A stretch of DNA of 64,000 nt. Origin: Oerskovia douganii. Lineage in GTDB: Bacteria > Actinomycetota > Actinomycetes > Actinomycetales > Cellulomonadaceae. Under the pieces are notes generated by a model. It made no database searches. It had not been told where the DNA came from and saw only the letters and a list, made by a program, of their open reading frames with translations. Where the stretch lies: the NCBI RefSeq assembly GCF_015142735.1, contig NZ_JACSPN010000005.1, forward strand, positions 100,083 through 164,082. The letters are read 5' to 3'. A program made the translations under genes and the position numbers. How positions within the stretch are numbered: position 1 is the first letter of the stretch; every line of letters begins with the position of its first letter. This document shows positions 57,137-64,000 of the stretch, piece by piece.

Positions 57137-58563
57137 CGGGGGTCCTCCTGCTCGTCGGCCGACCGGCCGTGGGCGGTCCCGGTCGCGAGTCCCAGGCCGG
57201 CGGCGGGGGCGCCGAACGCGACGAGCACGGGCTCCGGTGCCGCCGGGGACGTGCCGCAGCACGAGACCTCGGCCGCCTCGCCGGACCCGGGGTCGAGCAC
57301 GAGGTCGGTCGAGCAGACCCCGGTCGCGGGCAGGTCGAGCTGGACCAGGTCAGCCGACTCGCGGTCACCGGCCAGGGCCGCGGCGATCGAGCGCGCCTGT
57401 TCGTAGCCCGTCGCGAGCAGGAACGTCGGGGCGCGGCCGTAGCTCTTCATGCCCACGACGTAGAAGCCCGTGTCGGGGTGCGCGAGCAGGGCCTCGCCGT
57501 GCGGCGGGACGGTCCCGCACGAGTGGTGGTTCGGGTCGATCAGGTCCGCGAGCGCCCGCGGGGACTCGACCACCGGGTCCAGGTCGACCCGGACCTCGCG
57601 CAGCACGTCCAGGTCGGGGCGGAACCCGGTCGCCCCGACGATCGTGTCGACCTCGAGGTCGAGCACCCCGTCCCGCGTGGCTCCCTGCACCCGGACGGAC
57701 TCCCCGCCGGGCGCTACGGGGTCGATCCGCTCGATCGAGGTGCGGGTCAGGAGCGTGACGAGCCCTGACTCGACCGCCTCGCGCAGGCGGGTCCCCAGGA
57801 GTCCTCGGGCGGGCAGCTGGTCGTCGGCTCCGCCGCCGTAGAGGCGCCGTGGCGATCCGCCGCGGACGGCCCAGGCGATGCGGGTGCCGGGCTCGTCGCG
57901 GGCGAGCTCGACCAGGCTCAGCAGCGTGTTCGCGGCCGAGTGCCCCATGCCGACGACGAGCGTCCGCCGGCCCGCGAACCGCTCGCGGTCGGCGCCCAGG
58001 ACGTCGGGCAGCGGTCCGGTCACGGCCGCGGCCTCGGGCTCACCGATCGCGGGCAGCCCGCCCGTCCCGACCGGGTTCGGCTGCCCCCACGTGCCGGACG
58101 CGTCGAGGACCGCGCGGGCGCGCACGTGGTGCGTGGCGCCGTCGGGCCCCTGGACGCGGACCGAGTACGGGAGGCGTTCGCGACCGAGCGAGCGCGTCTT
58201 GTCCGCGCCCTCGCGCGAGATCCCGACGACGCGCGACGACGTCCGCAGGCGGGACGCGATCTGCGGGGTCGCGGCGAGCGGTGCCAGGTAGCGCTCGACG
58301 AGCTCGGCGCCCGTGGGGAGCCCGTCGGGGTCCGGGGCGGTCCACCCCGAGGCGTCGAGCAGGCGGCGCGCGGCAGCGTCGACGTCGTAGCGCCACGGGG
58401 AGAACAGGCGCACGTGCCCCCATGCCGCGACGGCCGCGCCCGCCCGGTCCCCCGCCTCCAGGACGAGCGGTTCGATGCCGCGCTCGAGCAGGTGGGCGGC
58501 GGCGGCGAGTCCGACGGGCCCTGCCCCCACGACGACGACGGGCAGCTCCTCGTGACCTGGCAT
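57133..58563 (-). CDS. ArsO-like FAD/NAD(P)-binding monooxygenase
   Basis: A 476-residue flavoprotein. The FAD loop is VVVVGAGPVGLAAAAHLL (about 9-26), a second dinucleotide loop is VVGMGHSAANTLLSLVELA (about 205), and an ATGF-type motif (IVGATGFRPDL) follows. The order matches flavin monooxygenase-like ArsO proteins found in ars operons. The C-terminal ~60 residues contain a cysteine triplet region (GVCSTD...VSCCGTS) that could bind arsenite. ATG 58563 is the first gene of the arsO-arsC unit. The exact reaction of ArsO is unsettled in the literature as I know it. Confidence 0.85.
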   Translation of the reverse strand: MPGHEELPVVVVGAGPVGLAAAAHLLERGIEPLVLEAGDRAGAAVAAWGHVRLFSPWRYDVDAAARRLLDASGWTAPDPDGLPTGAELVERYLAPLAATPQIASRLRTSSRVVGISREGADKTRSLGRERLPYSVRVQGPDGATHHVRARAVLDASGTWGQPNPVGTGGLPAIGEPEAAAVTGPLPDVLGADRERFAGRRTLVVGMGHSAANTLLSLVELARDEPGTRIAWAVRGGSPRRLYGGGADDQLPARGLLGTRLREAVESGLVTLLTRTSIERIDPVAPGGESVRVQGATRDGVLDLEVDTIVGATGFRPDLDVLREVRVDLDPVVESPRALADLIDPNHHSCGTVPPHGEALLAHPDTGFYVVGMKSYGRAPTFLLATGYEQARSIAAALAGDRESADLVQLDLPATGVCSTDLVLDPGSGEAAEVSCCGTSPAAPEPVLVAFGAPAAGLGLATGTAHGRSADEQEDPR

Positions 58564-58613
58564 GGCGTTCCTTCCTCGGGTGACCCGCCGCGCGGCTCGC
58601 AGGGATCGACAGC

Positions 58614-58646
58614 CTTCGATGTCTGAATGTATCGAAGATTGTCGAT
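58614..58646. promoter_or_regulatory. ArsR operator region with two overlapping inverted repeats
   Basis: CTTCGAT (58614-58620) and ATCGAAG (58631-58637) are perfect inverted copies 10 bases apart. The second arm also pairs with TCGAT at 58642-58646 (ATCGA at 58631-58635). This AT-richer spot lies between the divergent arsO-like gene and arsR. Confidence 0.7.
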
Positions 58647-58652
58647 GCGTGT

Positions 58653-58658
58653 CACGAT
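58653..58658 (+). promoter_or_regulatory. Candidate -10 box (CACGAT) for leaderless arsR mRNA
   Basis: CACGAT followed by 6 bases and ATG 58665, the same spacing as other leaderless genes in this window, though the hexamer is a weaker match. Confidence 0.35.
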
Positions 58659-58664
58659 GGGGCC

Positions 58665-59072
58665 ATGACGACCGTCCTGCCCGCGCCCCGCGCCACCACG
58701 TGCTGCGCCCCGAGCGACGCCGCGGCCGCAGGGATCCCCCCGAGCACGACGCCCGACGCCGAGGCCCTCGCCCGGAGCTTCAAGGCGCTCGCCGACCCGA
58801 CCCGCCTCAGGCTGCTCACGATCGTCGCCGCCTCACCGAGCGGCGAGGCCTGCGTCTGCGACCTCGTCGACCCCGTGGGCCTGAGCCAGCCGACCGTGAG
58901 CCACCACCTCAAGATCCTCGTCGACGCCGGCCTGCTGCACCGCGAGAAGCGAGGGGTCTGGGCCTACTACGGGCTGGTCCCGGGAGCCGCCCAGGACGTC
59001 GCCCGCGGCCTCGTGGATCTCGCGTCCGACCGGTCCGCCTCCACCGCCCCGGCGGCCGACACCCCGCGCTGA
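58665..59072 (+). CDS. arsR: ArsR family metalloregulator
   Basis: Arsenite-responsive repressor of 135 residues with a winged helix-turn-helix. The recognition region is LSQPTVSHHLKILVDAGLLHREKRGVWAYY. Metal-site cysteines are in ACVCDLVD before helix 3 (the CxC of classical ArsR), and a second pair lies near the N-terminus (TTCCAPSD, about residues 13-14). This arrangement resembles Corynebacterium-type ArsR proteins that bind arsenite with an N-terminal cysteine pair plus another. It is divergent from the arsO-like gene and arsC, with paired palindromes between. Confidence 0.92.
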   Translation: MTTVLPAPRATTCCAPSDAAAAGIPPSTTPDAEALARSFKALADPTRLRLLTIVAASPSGEACVCDLVDPVGLSQPTVSHHLKILVDAGLLHREKRGVWAYYGLVPGAAQDVARGLVDLASDRSASTAPAADTPR

Positions 59073-59108
59073 CCGGTCGCGACCCGCGCGGCGAGCCGCC
59101 CGTCCGGG

Positions 59109-60440
59109 TCAGCGCCCGCCGTCGGGCCCCTGGCCGTCCGCAGGGACGTCGGCCAGGCGCGAGACCGCGACACGCCGGATCCGGCGGTCCTCGACGGCCG
59201 TCACGGTCAGGCGGTGCCCGGCGACGTCGACGGCGTCGCCCACGGCACCGAGACGCCCCAGCCGCGCGATGACGTACCCCGCCACGGTCTCGTAGGGGCC
59301 GTCGTCGAGCCGGATGCCGCTCGCCTCCGTGAAGGCCTCGATCGTGAGACCTGCGTCGTACGCCCCCTCCGCGAGCGGGGTGCGCGCCGGGTCGTACTCG
59401 TCCCGGATGTCTCCCACGAGCTCCTCGACCAGGTCCTCGAGCGTGACGATGCCGTCCGTCCCCCCGTACTCGTCCACGACGATCGCGAGGTGCACGCCCG
59501 TGCGGCGCATGAGCGCGAGCGAGGGCAGCAGCTCGTTCGTCCCCGGCAGCTCGAGCACGGTCCTGGCCACGTCGCGCACCGTGGCCCGCCGGGCCGGGCC
59601 GGTCGTCGGCTCGTCCGTGCTGCCGCCCGGCACCCCCAGCAGGTCCCGGACGTGCAGGAACCCCACGACGTCGTCGAAGTCCTCGTCCGTCACCGGGTAC
59701 CGCGAGTACGGCTGCGAGCGCACGATCGCGGCCGCCTCCGGCAAGGTCAGGTCCGCCGGCAGGAACACCACCTCGCCCCGCGGCCGCATGACCTCCACGA
59801 CCGATCGCTTCGCCGCGGAGAAGACGTCCGTCAGGATGCGGCGCTCGTCCTCCGGAAGCGCCTCGTGCGCGATCACCAGGTCTCGCAGCTCCTCCTCCGT
59901 CATCGCCTCGCTGCGCGCCGTCGGGTTCCCGCCGAGCAGGCGCACCACCAGGTCGGTGGAGCGCGAGAGCAGCCAGATCACCGGGCGCATCGCCGTCGCG
60001 AAGCGGTCGAGCGGAGGCCCGACGACGAGCGCGAACCGCGCGGACCGCTGCAGGGCGATGCGCTTGGGCACGAGCTCGCCCAGGACGAGCGACAGGTACG
60101 AGATGACGAGCGTCAGCGCCACGAGCGAGACCGTCTCCGCGAGGCCGGTCGGCAGCCCCAGCGACTCGAGCGCCGGCACGAAGTCCGGTGCCAGCGTCGA
60201 GGCACCGTACGCCGCCGACAGGAAGCCGGCCACCGTCACACCGATCTGCACCGCGGCCAGGAAGCGGTTCGGGTCGCGGGCCACCCCCGCGACGCGCGCG
60301 CCCCTCGGTCCGCGCTGCTCGAGCTGGTCGATCTGCGAGTCGCGCAACGAGACCAGGGCGAACTCGGTCCCGGCGAAGACGCCGCCGACCAGCACGAACA
60401 CCAGGACGAGCCCGATGTTGAGCCAGGTTCCAGAGTCCAT
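59109..60440 (-). CDS. CNNM/CorC (hemolysin C) family transporter-associated protein
   Basis: A 443-residue membrane protein. A DUF21/CNNM domain with about four helices (about 5-150) contains GGVFAGTEFALVSLRDSQIDQLEQRG and VLGELVPKR. A CBS pair follows (about 200-340: VEVMRPRGEVVFLPADLTL, GVHLAIVVDEYGGTDGIVTLEDLVEELVGDI). The C-terminal CorC_HlyC FAD-like domain ends the protein. Homologs are implicated in magnesium or cobalt export or regulation. ATG 60440 has GGGGAGAAGG upstream. It is convergent with arsR, 36 bases apart. Haemolysis is not implied. Confidence 0.92.
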   Translation of the reverse strand: MDSGTWLNIGLVLVFVLVGGVFAGTEFALVSLRDSQIDQLEQRGPRGARVAGVARDPNRFLAAVQIGVTVAGFLSAAYGASTLAPDFVPALESLGLPTGLAETVSLVALTLVISYLSLVLGELVPKRIALQRSARFALVVGPPLDRFATAMRPVIWLLSRSTDLVVRLLGGNPTARSEAMTEEELRDLVIAHEALPEDERRILTDVFSAAKRSVVEVMRPRGEVVFLPADLTLPEAAAIVRSQPYSRYPVTDEDFDDVVGFLHVRDLLGVPGGSTDEPTTGPARRATVRDVARTVLELPGTNELLPSLALMRRTGVHLAIVVDEYGGTDGIVTLEDLVEELVGDIRDEYDPARTPLAEGAYDAGLTIEAFTEASGIRLDDGPYETVAGYVIARLGRLGAVGDAVDVAGHRLTVTAVEDRRIRRVAVSRLADVPADGQGPDGGR

Positions 60441-60527
60441 CGGCCTTCTCCCCAGGTCGCGGGTCCGTCGTACCGGTCAACGAGAGGCGCTGACCGACGG
60501 TTCCCGCAGCCCCCGGCCGGGCGCGGC

Positions 60528-61412
60528 TCAGCGCCCGGCGCGTGCGACCAGGACGGGCCACCGTGCGTGGTGCAGGACCGACTGGCTGACCGACCCGAGA
60601 ACAGGGCCCAGCACCCGCCCGTGCCCCCTGGCGCCGACCGCGACGAGCGAGGCCGCGGTGCCCGCCACCTGGGCGACGGCCTGTGCGGCGGGGCCCTCGA
60701 CGACGTGCGTCCGCACGTCGACCTCCGCCCCGGCCGCGCGGGCCGCCCGTGCCGCCTCCTCGGCGACGCGGCGGGCGTGCTCCTGGCTCGCCGAGCGCAG
60801 GTCCGAGGGCGGCGAGAGCGGGTTCACCAGGGTGTCGGTCGGCACGGTGTGCGCCACGACGAGGTCGAGCGGGACCTCGCGGGCCGCCGCCTCACGAGCC
60901 CCTTCGCGGACGGCCGCCGCGGAGTGCGCCGCGCCGTCGACCCCGACGACGACCGGCCCGTCCACCGAGAACGGCGTCCGCGGTGGGACCACGACCACCG
61001 GGGCCGGGGACCGGGCGGCCAGGTGCGTGCTGACGGACCCGAGGAAGAGCGAGTCGAACGCCCCCAGCCCGCGCGAGCCCACCACGAGGAGACCGGCCCC
61101 CGCCTCGGCCTCGTCCAGCAGGACCGACGCCGCCGCTCCCAGGCAGACGCTGCCTTCGACGGGCAGCTCGGGATCGAGGTCCTGCACCAGGTCGACGGCC
61201 GTCCCGAGCGCGACGTCGGCCCCCTCCTCGACGAGCGGGACCGGGGAGAGGCAGCTCGCTCCCGCGAGGATCGGGTCGTAGTCCGGTCTCGGACGTGCGT
61301 GGACCGCGCGCAGGGGCGCGCCCCGCAGGTGAGCCTCGTGCGCGGCCCACACGAGAGCCTCGCGGCTCGTGCTCGATCCGTCGATCCCGACGACGACCGG
61401 GCTGGCGGTCAT
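60528..61412 (-). CDS. Universal stress protein, tandem Usp domains
   Basis: A 294-residue cytoplasmic protein with two Usp folds. Domain 1 starts VVVGIDGSSTSREALVWAA and ends with the nucleotide loop VVGSRGLGAFDSLFLGSVS. Domain 2 starts VVVGVDGAAHSAAAVREGA and ends VGARGHGRVLGPVLGSVSQSVLHHA. Both keep the G2xG9xG(S/T) ATP-binding loop, so it probably binds ATP like mycobacterial tandem Usps induced in hypoxia or stasis. ATG 61412 has only a weak ribosome site (GGAGAGA). Two copies of a 22-base repeat lie immediately upstream. Confidence 0.92.
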   Translation of the reverse strand: MTASPVVVGIDGSSTSREALVWAAHEAHLRGAPLRAVHARPRPDYDPILAGASCLSPVPLVEEGADVALGTAVDLVQDLDPELPVEGSVCLGAAASVLLDEAEAGAGLLVVGSRGLGAFDSLFLGSVSTHLAARSPAPVVVVPPRTPFSVDGPVVVGVDGAAHSAAAVREGAREAAAREVPLDLVVAHTVPTDTLVNPLSPPSDLRSASQEHARRVAEEAARAARAAGAEVDVRTHVVEGPAAQAVAQVAGTAASLVAVGARGHGRVLGPVLGSVSQSVLHHARWPVLVARAGR

Positions 61413-61422
61413 CTCTTCTCTC

Positions 61423-61470
61423 CTGTTCCGGCAGCAGCGCTGCCAGGTCTGTTCCGGCAGCAGCGCTGCC
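61423..61470. repeat. Two 22-base direct repeats, each containing a palindrome, upstream of usp
   Basis: CTGTTCCGGCAGCAGCGCTG plus CC occurs at 61423-61444 and 61449-61470, a 26-base period. Each copy contains GGCAGC-AGC-GCTGCC, a perfect 6-base-pair inverted repeat. They lie 11 bases before the Usp start on its upstream side. Confidence 0.85.
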
Positions 61471-61515
61471 CTGTCGTGCGGTGCTCGAGGGCGTGCTCCC
61501 GGTGCCCCCACCGGC

Positions 61516-62793
61516 TCACGCGCCCCGTTCTGCCCGGGACGACCCCACGAGAGCCGCCGGCACGCGCCCCGACCCCTCGTGGGTTTCGCGGCGGAGGGTG
61601 ACCGTGCGCAGGGGGGCCGACCGGAGGGCCCTGACCTGCTCCAGACGGGCCAGGGCGACCGCCCGGTCCAGCTCGCGGTCCCAGTCCGGTGCGAGACCGC
61701 CGCCGGGCTCGGGCCGGTCGTCGTCGGGCGAGGGGTCCGGCCGCACGTGGTTCCACCGGACGTCGCGGCCGGTGAGCGTCAGGAGGCAGGCCCGCACGTA
61801 GGCGGCCTGCAGGAACAGGTCGTAGGCGAGCTCGGGCAGCACGAGGGCGGCGAGGAACCGCGCCCTCGGCCCGTTGCGCCACACCGTCACCAGGCGTTCG
61901 GCGACGAGCACGGCCCCCACCCCGAGCCAGAAGGGCACGACCCCGAACGTCCCCGTCGCGACCGTGACCGCCGTGAGGACGACGAGGCTCGCGAGCATGA
62001 GCGCTCCGACCAGCAGCATGACCTGCTGCCCGACGTACCGCGCCGTGACCCGCGTGAACCCGTAGCCGCGCAGGTTGTCCAGCATCCCCTTGTACCAGCG
62101 CACCCGCTGGCGGTGCAGGTCCCGGGCGGTCGGCATGAGCTCGGTCGTGCACGACATGCTCAGCGGCGACGCGAGCCCGTACCCGAGCGTGCGCAGCGCG
62201 AGCGTCAGCTCGGAGTCCTCGGTGATCGCGCCCGGGTCGTACACCGCTCCCGGCGGCCCCGGGAGCCGCCCCCCGCGGTGGCGGGCGACGTCCGCGAGCG
62301 CCTCGGTCCGGATCAGGGCCGCAGTCCCGGTCAGGACCGCGGTCCGCCCGGTGGTGTCGATCTGCACCGCGTACCTCTCGTACTCGTTCGACTGGAGCTG
62401 CTCCAGCAACGAGCGGGGCGGGGTGCCCCGGAAGACTCCCCCGACGGCCCCCAGCGCGGGGTCCTGGTCGAGCAGCGCGAGGCCCTCCTCGACGAAGGTC
62501 GGGGCGATCGACGTGTCGGCGTCGAGGACCAGGACGTTCTCGGCGTCCACGACCTCGAGCGCCTGGTTGAGCGCCCCCGCCTTGCGGCCCGTGTTGCCCA
62601 GCGTCTCCAGGACGTCCGCGCCGAGCGAGCGCGCGACCTCGACCGTCCGGTCGGTGCTGTTGTCGGACACGACCAGCACCCGGTCGACCGGGCGCGTCTG
62701 CGCCCGCAACGACGCCAGCGTCCCGGGCAGCGCCTCGGCCTCGTCGTGCGCGGGGACCACGGCGACGACCCGGCGCACGGCCGCGGCCGTCAT
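61516..62793 (-). CDS. Membrane glycosyltransferase family 2
   Basis: A processive-type glycosyltransferase of 425 residues. The GT-A domain shows VVAVVPAHDEAEALPGTLASLRAQ, the DxD-region VLVLDADTSIAP, the acidic ITEDSELTLALRTLGYG and the acceptor motif QRVRWYKG, a variant of the QxxRW of cellulose/hyaluronan synthases. Three to four helices follow (about 250-330). It probably builds or exports a cell-surface polysaccharide. ATG 62793 overlaps the stop of a tiny membrane protein gene (ATGA). The product sugar cannot be read. Confidence 0.9.
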   Translation of the reverse strand: MTAAAVRRVVAVVPAHDEAEALPGTLASLRAQTRPVDRVLVVSDNSTDRTVEVARSLGADVLETLGNTGRKAGALNQALEVVDAENVLVLDADTSIAPTFVEEGLALLDQDPALGAVGGVFRGTPPRSLLEQLQSNEYERYAVQIDTTGRTAVLTGTAALIRTEALADVARHRGGRLPGPPGAVYDPGAITEDSELTLALRTLGYGLASPLSMSCTTELMPTARDLHRQRVRWYKGMLDNLRGYGFTRVTARYVGQQVMLLVGALMLASLVVLTAVTVATGTFGVVPFWLGVGAVLVAERLVTVWRNGPRARFLAALVLPELAYDLFLQAAYVRACLLTLTGRDVRWNHVRPDPSPDDDRPEPGGGLAPDWDRELDRAVALARLEQVRALRSAPLRTVTLRRETHEGSGRVPAALVGSSRAERGA

Positions 62794-62951
62794 CGCTGGG
62801 CGGCGTGCCGCCTGCGCAGCACGCGCGCGGTCGTGACGAGCGCCAGGCCTGCCACGAGCAGCGTCCAGGCCCCCACCACCGAGAATCCGGTCGCCACGGC
62901 ACCCGTCGTGGCCAGTGCGGCGCCCGCCTGGGTCGTACCGAGCTGGTACAT
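62790..62951 (-). CDS. Small membrane protein coupled to the glycosyltransferase gene
   Basis: A 53-residue protein starting MYQLGTTQAGAALATTGA. One or two hydrophobic stretches (about 9-42) are followed by a basic tail (RVLRRRHAAQR). The order LATTG, hydrophobic span, RRR looks like a sortase-type sorting signal, but there is no signal peptide or mature domain, so this is probably coincidence. ATG 62951 has a strong GAGAGGTGG ribosome site, and the stop overlaps the glycosyltransferase ATG, so translation is coupled. No family is recognised; it may be a regulatory or assembly partner. Confidence 0.75.
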   Translation of the reverse strand: MYQLGTTQAGAALATTGAVATGFSVVGAWTLLVAGLALVTTARVLRRRHAAQR

Positions 62952-63022
62952 GGTTCCACCTCTCTCTTTCGTCGGTGGAACCACCGTGCCGGGGCACCGG
63001 CAGCACTCAGCCGGGGTCCGGC

Positions 63023-63056
63023 AGGACCTGAGCATCCGCACGGGAGGACCTGAGCA
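63023..63056. repeat. 12-base direct repeat with two-turn spacing
   Basis: AGGACCTGAGCA occurs at 63023-63034 and 63045-63056, 22 bases apart, about 70 bases upstream of the small membrane protein start; a candidate tandem activator site. Confidence 0.6.
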
Positions 63057-63112
63057 CCGCGGTCCCGCCCGCGCGGCCCGAGGGCGGACCTGCTGGGTAC
63101 CCCGCGACGGGT

Positions 63113-64000
63113 CTAGAGCCAGCGCCCGATCTCGTCGCGCGAGCTGACGCCGAGCTTGCGGAAGATCCGGTAGACGTGGTTGTCGACCGTCCGCTCGCTC
63201 ACCACGAGGCGCTCGGCCACCTCCCGGTTGCTCATCCCGCCGGCGACGAGCCGAGCCACCTCGGCCTCGCGGGGCGTGAGGCCCGACGTGACGGTCGTCG
63301 CGACCAGCAGGCCCAGCTCGTCCCCCACCTGCTCGGCCGTGGCGCGCAGCCGGGCGGACTCGGCCGTGGCCCGGGCGCTCTGCCCGCGCTCGCGCAGCAG
63401 CCTGATGGCCGACGTGTGGGCGCGCGTGGCGTAGAAGACGAGCCGCTGGTCGTCCAGGTCGTCGACCGACCGCAGGAGCGCGTCGGGCGACCGCTCGGCC
63501 GAGGCCAGGAGATAGCGGCCGAGGGCAGGGAGCACGGTCCCCTGCGCGGCGAGCGCGAGGTCGGCGAGCCGTGCGGCCCGGACCTGGTCGGGCCAGATGT
63601 CGACGAGCAGCGCGCCGTCGAAGACGGCCGGCAGGACGTACCCCTCGTCCATGAAGGAGGAGACCTCGTCCCACGCCGCCCGCGTGGCCTCGCGCGGTCC
63701 GGTGCCCGCGACGAGGTCGAGCACCGCCTGCGGTGCTGCCGCGCGGGCGAGCGGGGTGAAGGCTCCCCGGAGGCGCATCGACCCGAGCTGCGAGACGAGC
63801 GACCTCGCGCTCGGGACGTTGCCCTCCAGGAAGGACAGCCCGGCCGCCAGCGTCAGCAGTCCCGCCCTCGTGGTCGGTCGCAGGGGGGCCGGCGCGCTGA
63901 TCGCGAACACGCTCGTCAGGTGGTCGCGCAGGCTCGTGAACCGCCCCTGGAGGAACAGGCCCAGGGCGACCACGTAGCCGTGCGGTTCGATCATGCTCTG
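63113..64000 (-). CDS. LuxR family transcriptional regulator, C-terminal part (5' end outside window)
   Basis: The visible 295 residues are open to the right edge, so the true start lies beyond the window; the ATG at 63994 is probably internal. The middle is helical and Ala/Leu-rich, like the TPR-type sensor region of large LuxR regulators. The C-terminus is a clear LuxR helix-turn-helix: [45 protein letters not shown]. It lies upstream of, and on the same strand as, the small membrane protein and glycosyltransferase genes, separated by 161 bases with a direct repeat, and may control them. Confidence 0.88.
   Translation of the reverse strand, partial: QSMIEPHGYVVALGLFLQGRFTSLRDHLTSVFAISAPAPLRPTTRAGLLTLAAGLSFLEGNVPSARSLVSQLGSMRLRGAFTPLARAAAPQAVLDLVAGTGPREATRAAWDEVSSFMDEGYVLPAVFDGALLVDIWPDQVRAARLADLALAAQGTVLPALGRYLLASAERSPDALLRSVDDLDDQRLVFYATRAHTSAIRLLRERGQSARATAESARLRATAEQVGDELGLLVATTVTSGLTPREAEVARLVAGGMSNREVAERLVVSERTVDNHVYRIFRKLGVSSRDEIGRWL

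Noticed and set aside
62790-62951. LATTG plus hydrophobic span plus RRR as a sortase sorting signal
   Set aside because: The protein is only 53 residues with no export signal and no mature domain, and no sortase gene is nearby.
1-64000. CRISPR arrays, insertion sequences, prophage genes or attachment sites
   Set aside because: No spaced repeat array, transposase, integrase or phage structural motif was seen, and no tRNA that could serve as an attachment site. All tandem repeats found are short and local.

Overview
The window is a very GC-rich stretch of actinobacterial chromosome. Many GTG starts, 4-base ATGA/GTGA gene overlaps, an ArsC of the type that works with mycothiol, a Zur-type zinc regulon and sugar-uptake genes suggest a Micrococcales relative of Cellulomonas, Oerskovia or Cellulosimicrobium. 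That placement is an inference from gene content. I see no rRNA, tRNA, CRISPR array, insertion sequence or phage gene.

1-7.9 kb: a compact minus-strand operon for branched-chain amino acid (probably leucine) breakdown. It encodes the three subunits bkdA-bkdB-bkdC of a 2-oxoacid dehydrogenase, then both subunits of a methylcrotonyl-CoA carboxylase type enzyme, with a divergent Lrp/AsnC regulator. 8-15.4 kb: a giant zinc-ribbon membrane protein, a YibE/F membrane protein, the nucleoid protein HU, and a zinc-free ribosomal protein cassette (L33, S14, L31). Similar Zur-like palindromes lie upstream of the ribosomal cassette and of yibE/F. 15.6-22.3 kb: a beta-galactoside module (GH35 beta-galactosidase, two ABC permeases, a binding lipoprotein, a divergent LacI regulator).

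22.7-34.8 kb: metabolic and hypothetical genes. These are a CopC-like copper protein and partner, an amidohydrolase, a glutamate decarboxylase interrupted by an in-frame TAG, a TetR/SDR pair with a readable promoter and operator, a TraR zinc finger with DUF3626, a DHFR-like reductase, a quinone oxidoreductase, a YjbR protein and a dicarboxylate symporter. 34.8-43.9 kb: a ferredoxin-like protein, a penicillin-binding lipoprotein, a TMEM175-like channel ending in a 17-C tract, a MalY/PatB C-S lyase, a DedA protein, and a four-gene polyamine-type operon: speH, DUF4178, DUF350 and a membrane-fused spermidine synthase.

43.9-64 kb: a serine hydrolase, a lipoprotein, an LLM oxidoreductase, a three-gene operon (SGNH hydrolase, unknown protein, UBP-type zinc finger), a large LuxR/ATPase regulator, a SigE-type sigma factor with a membrane partner and putative anti-sigma factor, a fatty acyl-CoA ligase under a perfect palindromic operator, an arsenic module (arsC, arsO-like gene, divergent arsR), a CorC/HlyC protein, a tandem universal stress protein, a membrane glycosyltransferase with a tiny partner, and the C-terminal part of another LuxR regulator.

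Two regulatory themes recur. Many genes have a TANNNT-like -10 box ending 6-7 bases before the start codon, which implies leaderless mRNAs. Most convergent gene pairs are separated by a long perfect hairpin without a T-tract. All positions and repeats were read by eye; family assignments come from motif recognition, not database searches.
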